DNA of 64,000 bases from Bicyclus anynana (GCF_947172395.1 NC_069109.1:4444968-4508967), one strand, 5' to 3'. Numbered from the stretch's first letter, positions 1 to 11,559 are shown. The notes: generated by a model not told the origin, from the letters alone. Translations and numbers: made by a program.

Positions 1-331
1 CACTCAGCGGGCGATGGAGCGAGCTATGCTTGGAGTTTCTCTGCGTGATCGAATCAGAAATGAGGAGATCCGCAGACGAACCAAAGTCACTGACATAGCT
101 TAGCGAGTCGCGAAGCTGAAGTGGCAATGGGCACATAGTTCGAAGAGCCGATGGACGTTGGGGTCCCAAGGTGCTGGAATAGCGACCCCGCACCGGAAAG
201 CGCACAGTAGGTCGACCCCCCACTAAGTGATCTGAGGACATCAAGCGGGTTGCAGGGAGCCGCTGGATGCTGGCGGCTCGAGACTGTTGTGCTTGGAGGC
301 CTATCGGCTGATGATGATGATGATATTTACA
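1..331 (+). mobile_element. RTE-like LINE, 3' end fragment
   Basis: Translates in broken frames to the C-terminal tail of an RTE-type reverse transcriptase (ERAMLGVSLRDRIRNEE, later W.P.VLE.RP). It ends in a (GAT)n tail. Stops and small deletions show it is dead. The element may extend left of the window. Confidence 0.8.
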
Positions 332-623
332 AACACCAAAATCGAACCTGAGACCTCACAACCGTTGCAGCGATCAAGCCAAAATAACCAGTAAACAAAG
401 TCATTGCGAAACTACAATTTTAATTATTATTTTATTGAAATGATAAAACGTATTAAACTATTAGAACGACTTTATGCAACATCTATTAATTTAACTTACA
501 CAATCAGTATACCCAAAAAAAAAATAAGTAATAACTAATTATTTAGTTGTTACTTATTTTTTTTTTGAGGGTATTTTAATTGTTACTATTTGTGCATCAA
601 ACTTTGGAATCTGAATTATAGAT

Positions 624-963
624 AACTAGCGGGCGCCCGCGACTTCGTCCGCGTGGAATTCAGTTTATCACAAATCCCGCGGGAAGCATGGATTTTTCCA
701 GGATGAATAGTAGCCTATGTGTTAATTCTGAGTAAAATCTGTTTCCAATTTTAGCCAAATCGCCGCAAAATTGATAAAGTTTTATACAAACTTTCATCCC
801 CTATTTTATCCCCTTGGGAGTAGAATTGATCAAAACCCTTTCTTAGCGGATGCCTACGTCATAACATCTACCTGCATGCCAAATTTCAGCCCGATCCGTC
901 CAGTGGTTTGTGCTGTGCGTTGATAGATCTCTATGTCAGTCATTTGAGTTTTATATATTTAGA
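624..963 (-). mobile_element. Helitron-A copy, long subfamily
   Basis: Starts 'actagcgggcgcccgcgact' with the terminal hairpin and runs to 'gttttatatatttaga'. The same subfamily, with the same far end, is at 26849-27190. Confidence 0.75.
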
Positions 964-1129
964 TGGAGGAATATCCATTCATTCCTCCTGTCCTGTCTCT
1001 ATTCCAAATTTAGCTATATTTCACTTAGTAGTTTTTACGTGAAAGAAGTAACAAACAAACATAAGTAGGTACATCTATCCATTTATATCTACAATTTTTC
1101 GCATTTTTATTAAATAGAATAGGAATTAA

Positions 1130-1260
1130 ATGTGTTCTGGGATAAAAAGTAGCCTTTGTGTTTCTTAATTGTATAAATTTTATCTCCGGTCGACAGTTTT
1201 AGTCAAATCTATTCGGTAGTTTTTGTGTGAGTAAAAAACTTGCATACATTCATACAAACT
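1130..1260 (-). mobile_element. Helitron-A fragment
   Basis: 'ggataaaaagtagcctttgt' and 'catacattcatacaaacttt' match the middle of Helitron-A without either terminus. Confidence 0.45.
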
Positions 1261-1347
1261 TTTGGAGTCTATTCGTGATAAGCAAATAAGACAAAAAATA
1301 CATTTTTTTCTTGAAAAAAATACGTGAGGTACTCGGGGACTGCTGCG

Positions 1348-1521
1348 GTAAGAGTTTGTTTGTTTGATTGAACGCGCTAATCTCAGGAACTACTGGTTCG
1401 TTTTGAAAAATTCTTTCAATGTTCGATAGTCCATTTATCGAGGAAGGCTATAGGCTATATTTTATCCCCGTATTCCTACGGAAACGGGAACCACGCGGAT
1501 AAAACCACGCGGCGTCAGTTT
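1348..1521 (+). mobile_element. Helitron-B fragment
   Basis: Runs from 'agagtttgtttgtttgattg' to 'cacgcggcgtcag', lacking the first ~20 nt and the last CTAG. Confidence 0.7.
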
Positions 1522-1529
1522 TAATTATA

Positions 1530-2370
1530 ATTATTTATTTATTTTACTTATGCACTTTTTTTCAAAAGAATAAAAAATAAAAAAATACAAACAAATAATG
1601 TCTTTACGTTGAGCTGGAATCGAACTGATTTAATAAGCTCCTTAGTTTCACACCACTTGTCCAGTTGAGTCGAAATGTGTTAACATGATGCACGGTTTGG
1701 GTGTTAGGTTTATTTTCGTTACGGAATTTCTTGATTCTTGATTCTGCAATAGCTTAAAATACCTTCATATTTTGCAGTTGACACAGCATTGACGCAGTCA
1801 ACGACGTCTTTGCAACCTTGACAACACTAGATGCAATCTTTTCCAGCACTCGGCGCAAAACTACCAGCAGTGTAATTGCAAAACAACACACCGACAAACG
1901 AGCGCGGAGCGGGCGACAACACTGCATGTAAATTAATTCATTGAACGGTCAAAACTTGATTTGGACGGTATTATGCAACACCTATTCACCGAAGTGCTTA
2001 ATGGGAGTTTTCAATGTTTTCAATGACTATTGCGTAAACGTAAACGCGAATTTCTAAGGAATGGAAACAGTTGTGCAGTAGTGTTATTAGATGGCGCTGT
2101 TTCGATTCCATAGAAATTATACTCTGTACTGATTTAATAGTCATGCCTCTTGATTCTAGAGAAAAATAATAAAACTGACGTGTTTATTGTCATATATGAA
2201 CCAAAAACTCTTTGGTCAAAACGCCGCGTCGCATGAACAAGCATATGACTATGAACCCGTATAACCGCGGAGCAGGCAACAAAACATGATTTTCTAATGT
2301 AAAAATTTAATAATAACTAAATAATGAGGAGATTTAATATATACAGGAGATTTAATATAAATTAAACCTG
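1530..2370. other. AT-rich stretch, no gene seen
   Basis: No open frame or recognised repeat. 1790-1930 is less AT-rich ('gcgcggagcgggcgacaaca') but shows no promoter motif in the right spacing. Confidence 0.5.
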
Positions 2371-2410
2371 TTACTATTTGTGCATCAAACTTTAGAATCT
2401 GAATTATATA

Positions 2411-2535
2411 TAACTAGCAGTCACCCGCGACTTCGTCCGCGTGGAATTCAGTTTTTCACAAATCCCGCGAGAACAATGGATTTTTCCGGGATGAAAGTAA
2501 TCTATGTGTCAATCCAGAGTAAAACTTTTGATTTG
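2411..2535 (-). mobile_element. Helitron-A fragment
   Basis: 'actagcagtcacccgcgact' through 'aatccagagtaaaact'. The 40 nt upstream match the 40 nt upstream of the copy at 624. Confidence 0.7.
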
Positions 2536-2915
2536 ATTTTAGGACGTTCTAAATTCAGTTGTGACTAACTTCCTCTATTAGGTTTTTCTATGATTAACTT
2601 ACAGCGTAGGAAATGGATTATATCAAAGGCACAGGTATCAGGTTGTACAGTCAACTATGTCAAATACGAATATTTGATGTACGTATTCATATCAATGACT
2701 GTTCGTACACGGTTTCCGCTTGTAAAGTTGTGTTAACAGTAAACACAAGATCAAAGACCGCGCCGACAGATATAATAACTATGTCGAAAACTTAGATAAG
2801 CTTTTCCAACTCACAGTAGGTAAAAGTTTATCTATTTACCGAGAAACTTGACTGTCTAAAGGATTATTCATACGTACATTTGTATATATTATAAATAATA
2901 TTATACGTTATCTAC

Positions 2916-3165
2916 ATATATAAAAATCAATGCCACTTTTCGTTGTTATTTTATAACCCAAAAACGGGCTCACCTCACCTCGGACCATTTAGTAGATGGT
3001 TGATGTATGGATGGTAGATGGATGGGTGAAGTTTGCACAAAATCGAGCGAGCCATTTTTCATTTATCACATTTTTTGTAACAAATGAATTCAGGGGTAGT
3101 GTAGGGTAGGGCTAGGGAAGAAGTGGACATAATTCAAAGCGAAGCTTGACCGGGTCCACTAGTAC
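2916..3165 (+). mobile_element. Helitron-D copy
   Basis: Begins 'tacatatataaaaatcaatg' and ends 'cttgaccgggtccactagt' with a short GGGTA-rich stretch before the end. Same ends as 6803-7120. Confidence 0.6.
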
Positions 3166-3329
3166 TATACAAATAAAACTTCAAATTGAAAAAAAAGGCA
3201 GAAGCTTAGCACAAAATTAGCATATTTTATATTCCAAAAATCAACTGTATTACTAAAGTAAGTACCTACTACTCTATAACTTGTTGATAAACCACGTTAA
3301 AATCGGTACATCCGCCTGCCCGCGTATCA

Positions 3330-3523
3330 TTATTAGCTAAACCGCGTGGTTCCCGTTCCCGTAGGAATACGGGGATAATAACGGGGGCCTTTAGCCTTCC
3401 TCAATAAATGGGCTATCTAACACTGAGAGAAATTTTCAAATCGGACCAGTAGTTAGTGAGATTTGCGCGTTCAACCAAACAAACAAAGAGCTCTCTTCAG
3501 CTTTATAATATTAGTATAAATTT
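3330..3523 (-). mobile_element. Helitron-B copy
   Basis: 'accgcgtggttcccgttccc' through 'ctttataatattagtata'. The 3' CTAG end is altered to 'ttagctaaac'. Confidence 0.75.
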
Positions 3524-4081
3524 TAAGTTTTAACGGCTCACTACATGGCAAGATGGTTTGGGCCACGTAGAGAGGATGAATGAAGGAAAACTAACATAAG
3601 TAAGTAAGTATAGTAAGTAAGTATTAGTATGTTCTTATGACACACAAAAGTTGGTCAAGTTACGCCCAAGTTAAACAGTGTTTCACCATCCCCGTAACGC
3701 AGAGATAAGTGAAGTGGAGCGGAAAAACTTAAAAGGAAAAATTAGGAAAACGCCAAATTACTCACTACTGGTTAACACTATCCAATGACGAACAATTCAA
3801 AAGGGTTTGTATGTTTGTTTGATATTACGCCCATTATATAGCTCGGGAATATATTTTGTCATTAACTTTTATAAAATCGTGGATAAATGGTATTTGTTTT
3901 TGATTTTTTTTTCGAAAAATCCGTCGAAAAAGGTCTCATCCATTTATAAAGCTGAAGAGTTTTTAGTTTGTTTGATAGCGTTAATCTCAGAAACTATCGA
4001 TACGAATTAAAAAATATATATAAGATTTATCTAGCAAGGCTACATGCTATGTAACATCAGGCTACGATCAAAAGTATCTAC

Positions 4082-4275
4082 TACTAGGGGACGCCCGCGA
4101 CTTCGTCCGCGTGGAATTTAGTTTTTCACAAAACTATGGATTTTTTCTGGATGAAAAATGTGTTAAACCAGAGAAAAAGCTATTTCCATTCTAAATTTCA
4201 GCCAAATCGGTGCAGTAGTTGCGGCGTTAAAGAGTAACAAACATCCAAACAAACATCCATACAAACTTTCGCGTT
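4082..4275 (-). mobile_element. Helitron-A copy
   Basis: 'actaggggacgcccgcgact' with hairpin, ending 'ttcgcgtttataataaataa'. It lies 230 nt upstream of the predicted core promoter. Confidence 0.75.
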
Positions 4276-4507
4276 TATAATAAATAAATTGAAACAAATA
4301 AATATTGATTTTTTTTAGCTGGCTCATAATTGCGGTGTTGTTAGCTCGCTACAAAAGGTCTATCACATCTGATATGATAATGATGGTGATGATGGATGAT
4401 GACGATGCTGACGAATGATCATGTCAGTAAACACCGCATCACTTGCTACCGCATAACACCGTCCCACACTGATCAGCTCTAAAGCGCACCTGCTCGCGCG
4501 CCGACAT

Positions 4508-4541
4508 TCAGTCTGACGCGAACAGTCTTAACAAACGGACG
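4508..4541 (+). promoter_or_regulatory. Arthropod core promoter: Inr plus DPE
   Basis: TCAGT at 4508-4512 puts the +1 A at 4510. GGACG at 4537-4541 fits the DPE consensus at +28 to +32 exactly. The surrounding 4470-4560 is CpG- and GC-richer than the AT-rich flanks. No annotated repeat covers it. It is the best candidate start for the gene whose ATG lies 19.6 kb downstream; that link is inference and another transcript could use it. Confidence 0.55.
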
Positions 4542-4693
4542 TGTTTAACACTATTTTTAAACCCTCGTGTGTATTTCCGATTCGAAAGTTCCCAAGTTTT
4601 CCATAGTGCTTTTTTATTAATAAGTAAAAAAAAAAACAATTTTTTTATTACTTTTGATGCACAAAGTGATAATATACAGAAGTGATTTTAACT
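4510..4693 (+). other. Probable untranslated first exon
   Basis: Begins at the predicted +1. The first good donor is ACT|GTGAGT at 4694. It has no substantial open frame and is not part of a repeat I recognise. It would splice to the acceptor at 23960-23961. This is inference from promoter and splice motifs only. Confidence 0.35.
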
Positions 4694-5209
4694 GTGAGTG
4701 ATTTTGAAGGGTTTTAATTAAAAATAGTTTCGGGGTAAAGTTTTCGAAAAAGTTTGAAGGTTTGATGTTTTTTTTTTTTACAAAAAAGATTATGTACGAA
4801 TGTAATCGGTTGCAGTGACGTGAATTTAACTTAAATTATTGTTTGCAGATACATGTTTTTTTCTGAAATATTTATTTATGGATGTTTCAAAGTTTATTGC
4901 TTTTGATGTTTTTTAAAAAGGTCTGAAATTTTTCGCTATTTCTACTTATATATATTTTTCATTATAAACTGTAGTGCCCAATTTAACCAACTGACAGGCG
5001 GAATTTAGAAAAAAACATATGAACACAATTGAACATTTTTAATTTATTAAAGAATTTTCAAAAAAAGATATTTATGGAAATTTCTTAAAGAGGTTTTGTG
5101 TTAATATTATAAAATCGTGGTGCGACGGCTCTACCATGACCATTTTTGTTTTTATGCAGTTCTCTATTTCGATCTGATATATTTTCTTATCATTTTTCAT
5201 TTTCATCGT
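4694..5209. other. AT-rich probable start of intron 1
   Basis: Homopolymer-rich, no frame, no repeat recognised. Confidence 0.4.
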
Positions 5210-5570
5210 ATCATTAACCGACTTCAAAAAAAGACGAGTTTCTCAATTCGACGCGTATGTTATTTTTTTTTTTAATGTTTGTTACCACATAACTTCGTAA
5301 TTTCTTAACCCATTTTGACAATTTTTTTTTTGTTTGAAAGAGAATATTTCCAAATTGGTCCCATTTAATTTTCATGAATATCGGTTTAGTAACTTTATGT
5401 TAAAATGAAAATAACGAAATTGCTTGTACTGTGGCACTTTCGTTCACTATGCTAAGACACAAAAAAAACAGAAAGATAAAATATTTTTAATCACAAAAAT
5501 TAACTGAAAAGCGATAAAGAAAATCGCATGTGCTACCTTCTGATCACTTTGAAGACGGTGCCAACCCAGT
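5210..5570 (+). repeat. 'ccgacttcaaaaaaa' repeat family
   Basis: 'ttgttaccacataacttcgt' and 'gatcactttgaagacggtgc' match 50130-50560. Confidence 0.6.
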
Positions 5571-5675
5571 GATGATAATATCACATGTCTCAAACGGTGA
5601 AGGAAGCTCAGCAGTGAGCCGAATACGGGTTGATAATGAAGTTTGAGTAGTATAAATAGTCTGGAAGAAATATTT

Positions 5676-5853
5676 ATTGATTATGAAACACGGCTAAAAC
5701 TCACGTGACACGGCACGATCCAAACTGATCATCAGTTTGGATCGTGCCGCGATGCAAGAACCAGCTCATGACTAAGGGCCCCGTATGGGTTCGAAACTAG
5801 TCGGGCATACTCCGTCCTGAGTCACGTGAGTTTAGCCGTGTTTCATAATCAAT
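5676..5853. mobile_element. MITE with 33-bp inverted ends and inner palindrome
   Basis: Left end 5676-5709 and right end 5821-5853 are inverted copies ('gaaacacggctaaaactcac'). Inside, 5711-5729 and 5731-5749 form a perfect 19-nt palindrome around one base. A related copy lies at 38982-39125. Confidence 0.75.
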
Positions 5854-5993
5854 TAATATGAATAACACTCACGATAGTTTAAATTCTAAAAAAAAAGAAA
5901 TATTTAGTTTCAAGCCCCCATATTCTGTAACGTTACACGGCTGTGACATCGTCGGTTTCCATGGAAACTTTGTTGTTAGTGAGATTTTATATA

Positions 5994-6305
5994 TTTTTTT
6001 TGTTAGCCCTTGACTACAATCTCGCCTGATGGTAAGTGATGATGTAATCTAAGATGGAAGCGGGCTAACTTGTTAGGAGGATGAAAAATCACACCCCTTT
6101 TGGTTTCTACACGACATAGTACCGGAACGCTAAATCGCTTGGCGGTACGTCTTTGTCGGTAGGGTGGTAACTAGCCACGGCTGAACCCTCCCACCAGCCA
6201 GACCTGGACCAATTAAGAAAACCTCAATCGGCTCAGCCGGGGATCGAACCCAGGACTTCCGTCAAGTAAATCCACCGCGCATACTACTGCGCCACGGAGG
6301 CCGTC
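5994..6305 (-). mobile_element. SINE-1 copy
   Basis: tRNA-derived SINE: A box TGGCGCAGTGG-like and B box GGTTCGATCCC read on the minus strand, with an A-rich tail at the left. About 310 bp. Confidence 0.85.
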
Positions 6306-6400
6306 AAAAAATATTTAGCATCCCATTGAAAAGTTCAAATTCAAAACAAAACGTAAAGTAAAGTATAGACGAATATTACTTCGACAAGTTTGAAATATCT

Positions 6401-6560
6401 TGGCTGGTGGGAGGCTTCGGTCGTAGCTAGTTACCACCCCACCGACAAAGACGTATCGTCAAGCGATTTAGCGTTCCGGTACGATGTCGTGTAGAAACCG
6501 ACAGGGGTGTGGATTTCATCCTCCTCCTAACAAGTTAGCCCGCTTCCATCTTAGATTGCA
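6401..6560 (+). mobile_element. SINE-1 fragment
   Basis: 'tggctggtgggaggcttcgg' to 'cgcttccatcttagattgca', lacking the tRNA head. Confidence 0.75.
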
Positions 6561-6802
6561 TACTTACGTACTTATCAAGAAAGACTAGTATAGTATAGAA
6601 TTATAGATAGATAGATTAGCTCCTGGACTAATAGTCCTATTCCATACTAAAACGCTTGTAAAATAGTCGTCATCGAAGTAATAATCTTAAAAACGCAAGA
6701 GATATACAATCGGAAATATCCAAGTGTAAGTAATGTATTCAATGTCAACACATAATGTACATATATAATAACAATATGCTAAAGTATATTAACATAATCT
6801 AT

Positions 6803-7120
6803 ATATATAAAAATGAATTGCTGTTCGTTAGTCTCGCTAAAACTCGAGGACAGCTTAACGGATTTATCTTATCTTGGTCTTGAAATGTTCGTGGAGGTAT
6901 AGGGAAGGTTTAAAAGGTGAGAAAAAAAATCAAATAATTACCGGGAAAACCCTAAAAACTGCCCTTTTCTATTTCCCATACAAACGTTTAAGAGTCAAGC
7001 GGTAGGGGTAGGGTAGGGATAGGGTAGGGGTAGGGTAGGGGTAGAGGTATAGAAGGGTAGAGTAGGGATAGAGAATAAGTGCACTTATGTCAAAACGAAG
7101 CTTGACCGGGTCCGCTAGTC
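6803..7120 (+). mobile_element. Helitron-D copy with GGGTA minisatellite
   Basis: 'tatatatataaaaatgaatt' at the left end and 'cttgaccgggtccgctagt' at the right. A run of (GGGTA/GGGGTA) repeats at 6998-7080 lies inside. Confidence 0.65.
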
Positions 7121-7279
7121 AACACATATAAATAAAATAGAAGCTTCTGTCTGTGATTTAAAAATAACTGTTTATCCCATGTGCTTAAAGTTGTTTACAG
7201 GATACCTAAACACAAATGAGCTTTTGCGTGTGTGTTTGTGAAAATCGACTTCGATATCGTGCGGGCTAAAAAAGTTATG

Positions 7280-7596
7280 AACTGTGATAGCCCAGTGGTT
7301 ATGACCTCTACCTCCGGGTAGAGAGGGTGTGTGTTCGAATCCGGTCGGGGGCATGCACCTCCAACTTTTTCAGTTGCGTGCATTTTAAGAAATTAAATAT
7401 CGCGTGTCTCAAAACGGTGAAGGAAAAACATCGTGAGGAAACCTGCATACCGGAGAATTTTCATAATTCTCTGCGTGTGTGAAGTCTGCTAAAACGCATT
7501 GGGCCAGCGTGGTGGATTATTGGCCTAACCCTTCTCATTCTCAGAGGAGACTAGAGCTCAGCAGTGAGACGAATATGGGTTGATAATGATGAAAAA
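7280..7596 (+). mobile_element. SINE-2 full copy
   Basis: tRNA-derived SINE with A-box region 'tgatagcccagtgg' and B box 'gttcgaatccggtc'; it ends with a (GAT)n-type tail. About 320 bp. Confidence 0.85.
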
Positions 7597-7847
7597 AGTT
7601 ACAAACGTCAAAAGGTCACGAAAATCTTTCAGAAATCAGAAAAAAAATTCCCCAAAAAAACGTAATTTACTGGACTATATTGGAAAATAGAATTTCACGC
7701 GTACGAAGCCGCGGGCGTCGACTAGTACATAATAATGTCAGAGTACATTAACATAATTTCACGATAACACAAGACACGAACACCTATTTGCATATTTCAT
7801 TTATCTACATAACAAGGCAAAAAATTTTCCACCTGTCTTATATCTTA

Positions 7848-8052
7848 CGACTCCGCGCGATTTCACCCGCGTGGTTCCCGTTCCCGTAGGAATACGGAGA
7901 TAAAATATAGCCTATAGCCTTCCTCGATAAATGAGCTATCGAACACTGAAAGAATTTTTCAAATCGGACCAGTAGTTCCTGAGATTAGCGCGTTCAATCA
8001 AACAAACAAACAAACTCTTCATATTTACTCATATTTATAATATTAGTATAGA
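7848..8052 (-). mobile_element. Helitron-B copy
   Basis: 'cgcgcgatttcacccgcgtg' to 'ttataatattagtataga'. It joins directly to a Helitron-A copy on the right. Confidence 0.75.
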
Positions 8053-8053
8053 C

Positions 8054-8246
8054 AGGCGAACGCCCGCGACTTCGTCCGCGTTAAATTCGTTATTTCACAA
8101 ATCCCGCGGGAACCATGGATATTTCCGGGATGAAAAGTAGCTTATGTGTTAATCCAGAGTAAAATCTCTTTCCATTTCAACATCATCAAACATCCAAACA
8201 AACATCCATTTATACAAACTTTCGCGTTTATAATATTAGTAGAATA
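8054..8246 (-). mobile_element. Helitron-A copy
   Basis: 'cgaacgcccgcgacttcgtc' to 'ttataatattagtagaatag', in tandem after a Helitron-B copy. Confidence 0.75.
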
Positions 8247-8390
8247 GTACATAAAATCATTTTTAAAAAAAGTTGAACCGACTTCAAAATAACAAATGAA
8301 CTAAAAAGCGAAAAATAACATCGTATATGCTACCTTCTGATCACTTTGAAGGCGGTGCCAAGCCAGTGAAGTATTAATTAGTATAGTATA

Positions 8391-8461
8391 GTAGTTCCTG
8401 AGATTAGCGCGTTCAATCAAACAAACAAACGAACTCTTCAGTTTTATAATAATAGTATAGA
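8391..8461 (-). mobile_element. Helitron-B 5' end fragment
   Basis: 'gttcctgagattagcgcgtt' to 'ttataataatagtatagatc' only. Confidence 0.6.
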
Positions 8462-8724
8462 TCATGATTAACAACCCACATTCAGTTCACTATTGAGCAC
8501 GAGTCTCCTCCCAGATTGAGAGAGGCCTTAGTCCACCACGCTGGCCCAAAACGGATTGGCAGACTTCACACACGCAGAGAATAAAGATCACCATTTGAGA
8601 CACGTGATATTTAATTTCTTAAAATGCACACAACTGAAAAGTTGGAGGTGCATGCCCCGGATCAGATTCGAACCCACACCCTCCGGAATTGGAGGCAGAG
8701 GTCATATCCACTGGGCTATCATTA
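8462..8724 (-). mobile_element. SINE-2 copy
   Basis: Minus-strand copy with an internal deletion; the small open frame is SINE sequence. Confidence 0.8.
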
Positions 8725-9146
8725 TATGTATTGAATATTGATTAAGTTGACAAAACTCTAAAAATAAAAATTATATTGAAGGCCGTGGCGCCATATTGTT
8801 TATACTTTTTTTTAAAGAGTATATTCGACAATGTCACAAACCTGTTCCACCAGGACAAACACAACGTACAAACAAAAACAAGAAAAAACATATTAATAAC
8901 TCCTTTGATATAATTAATTGCACACTAAATAATCCATTACAATCTATCTAACCAACCGTAATAAATTAGCAATTTTATTTAAATAATAAAAAGAGGCTTT
9001 GTGATAATACCAATAGATTTTTTTCTCATTTGTTTTTTGACATAACCCAACGATATTTTGTACTACAGATGTGTTACGTGCCTTCAAAATCACCGCAAAA
9101 AGTGATCCGAATTTAGCTACTGATGACACATGCACACGCACATGTT

Positions 9147-9403
9147 TCATTATCAACCCATATTCGGCTCACTGCTGAGCTCGAGTCTCCTCTCAGAATG
9201 AGAGGGGTTAGGCCAATAGTCCACCACGCTGGCTGGCGAATTGGCAGATTTCACACACACAGAGAATTAATAAAATTCTCTGGTATGCAGGTTTCCTCAC
9301 GATGTTTTCCTTCACCGTTTGAGACACGTTAATTTAATTTCTTAAAATGCACACAACTGAAAAGTCACACCCTCCGGAATCGGAGGCAGAGGTCATATCC
9401 ACA
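9147..9403 (-). mobile_element. SINE-2 copy, head damaged
   Basis: 'tatcaacccatattcggctc' to 'cagaggtcatatccac'; the B-box segment is deleted. Confidence 0.8.
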
Positions 9404-9519
9404 CATATCACGACTTCAAATTAAAAATAGGTAGGACTTCCCTCAAATTATTATTATCGTTGTTACAAAGCCCTACATTGTTTAATCGACAATATAACGC
9501 AAAAAAGACAGTAAATAAA

Positions 9520-10470
9520 AAACAAGACAAGTGCGAATACGACTAACCCACCAAGGGTTCCGTGCAATTCGTAGGTACATATTTAACCTCAATGTATAAT
9601 TGCATACTTTATTATTTGTAATGACTTAATTACAAATGTATAATTTTCTGATTTTTCCCTAAATTTGTAAAATGAGATGGTATAATAAATTTAAATAAAA
9701 TATAATTTTAGTTGACTCATAAAATTTAATATAAATATTAATTTTGCATAGTACATGGAATAAGGATCCGAAATATTATATCGATATGAATTAATGAAAG
9801 TTAAGGATTTCTTATAAAACTTAATATAAAAATCATGTATTTTTTTTTTAATTTTCCAAACGTCAAAAACGCCAAAAATGTTACTTGATGTAACATTGTG
9901 ATGTTACATCAAGTAACATTGATTATTCTTTTCTAAAGAAACAAAATACTGCATAAATAAAATAAATAAATAATTTTAATTGCACTAGCGGACGCCCGCG
10001 ACTTCGTTCGCGTGGAATTTCGTTTTTCACAAATCCCTCGGGAACCGTGGATTTATCCGAGATAAAAAGTAGCCTATGTGTTAGTCCATGCTATATTATA
10101 TCTCAATACCAAATATCAGCTAATTCGGTTTAGTAGTCGAGGCGTGAAAGAGTGACAAACATTAATATCATCAAAATCATCAGTTTTCCCAAATTTCAGA
10201 AAACCATGGATTTTTTCGGGATAAAAAGTAGCCTATGTGTCAATCCAGAATAAAATCTATTTCTATTCCAAATTTCAGCAAAATCGCTTCAGTAGTAGCA
10301 GCGTTATAGAGTAACAAACATCCAAAGACACATACAAACTTTCGCGTTTATAATATTAGTAGGATAAGTTGATAAAAATGCTATCTATGCAATACCTTTG
10401 CCGCGGCAGTCCTCGAGTGTCAAACGAATGTTTTTTTTTTTTTCACTTTTGTAGCACGGAACCCTACAAA
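9520..10470. repeat. Host repeat of the Helitron at 9986
   Basis: Ends in inverted pieces 'ccaagggttccgtgcaattc' and 'gtagcacggaaccctacaaa'. Contains a perfect 20-nt hairpin (9877-9896 / 9901-9920). Related pieces at 18880-19020 and 38870-38960. Confidence 0.55.
9986..10364 (-). mobile_element. Helitron-A copy with exact ends
   Basis: 379 bp, CTAG...GA on this strand, so TC...CTAG on the other. The flanks 'taattgca' and 'taagttgataaaaa' are joined directly in empty copies of the host repeat at 18944-18985 and (reverse) 38925-38960. The insertion is therefore between A and T with no target duplication, as known for Helitrons. Confidence 0.85.
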
Positions 10471-10670
10471 TCAGCACAATTAAAGTTGACTCACGTTATT
10501 ATGACTTGTGGTTTTTTATAGATATAAGTTATAAACAAACCGGAGGTTCAAACCCGTTTCTGTCAAAGTGACACGCTTGATGCTAAGTGGTGATCGGTGC
10601 ACAAGGAAACCACTGTTTAATTGTATTAACAACAACTTGTGATTAATTAAACTCATGATATTTATAGGTT

Positions 10671-10941
10671 TGGGTTCGATCCCCGGCTGGGCCGATTGAG
10701 GTTTTCTTAATTTGTCCAGGTCAGGCTGGCTGGGAGGCTTCGGCCGTGGCTAGTTACCATCCTACCGGCAAAGACGTACCACCAAGCGATTTAGCGTTCC
10801 GGTACGATGCCGTGTAGAAACTGAAAGGGGTGTGGATTTTCATCCTCCTCCTAACAAGTTAGCCCGCTTCCATCTTAGACTGCATCATCACTTACCATCA
10901 GGTGCGATTGTAGTCAAGGGCTAATTTATAAGAATAAAAAA
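10671..10941 (+). mobile_element. SINE-1 copy, 5' truncated
   Basis: Starts within the B box ('tgggttcgatccccggctgg') and ends with an A-rich tail after 'gtagtcaagggctaa'. Confidence 0.8.
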
Positions 10942-10965
10942 AAGGTGCAATAGCGGGCATTGTAC

Positions 10966-11087
10966 CTATAGCTTGGCAAGTTCCTCTACACCTAACTTCC
11001 CCACACGCACGATTTCACACCCGCGCAGTCTTTCCCCCCGTCGCCCGCATATCATGGGAGTGTCATTAACGAACTTGCCAGACTATA
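10966..11087. mobile_element. Short MITE with 'ctatagcttggcaagtt' ends
   Basis: Left 'tatagcttggcaagttcc' and right 'gaacttgccagactatag' are imperfect inverted repeats around a GC-rich core ending 'ccccccgtcgcccgcatatc'. The core recurs, reversed, at 43873-43925. Confidence 0.6.
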
Positions 11088-11223
11088 GTAGAGCTTTTTG
11101 TGACTATTTACCCGACTACGGCGAAGTCATAAAAAGGGTAATGATTTTGGCGGTCTATATATGTATTTATGTTCCACTGTAGCGCTTAAAGTACTGAACC
11201 GATTTTACTGAATACGGTGTCAA

Positions 11224-11375
11224 AGCCTCAATAGCTCAACGGTAAGAGCTGTCGGATTCATCACCGAGGGGTAGTGGTTCGATCCCCGCCCCGTTGGTCT
11301 ATTGTCGTACCCACTCCTAGCACAGTCTTTGCCGATTAGTTGGAGGGGAATGGGAATACTGGTCATATTATAAAA
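11224..11375 (+). mobile_element. SINE-3 copy (tRNA-derived)
   Basis: 'aatagctcaacggtaagagc' and 'ggttcgatccccgccc' are tRNA A- and B-box regions, followed by a shared non-tRNA body ('ggtctattgtcgtac'). The body is shared with 47395-47545, so it is a SINE and not a working tRNA gene. Confidence 0.7.
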
Positions 11376-11383
11376 GAGTAGCT

Positions 11384-11559
11384 GATGCCGCGCGGTTTCA
11401 CCCGCGTGGTTCCCGTTCCCGTAGGAACACAGTGATGATATATATAGCCTATAGCCTTCCTCGATTTTTTCCTGAATTTTTCAAATCAGACCAGTAGTTC
11501 CTGAGATTAGCGCGTTCAAACAAACAAACTCTTCAGCTTTATAATATTAGTATAGATAT
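11384..11559 (-). mobile_element. Helitron-B copy
   Basis: 'gccgcgcggtttcacccgcg' to 'ttataatattagtatagata'. Confidence 0.75.

Noticed and set aside
11226..11300. Possible tRNA gene
   Set aside because: The tRNA-like part continues into a body shared with 47395-47545 and the stems are imperfect, so it is a SINE head.
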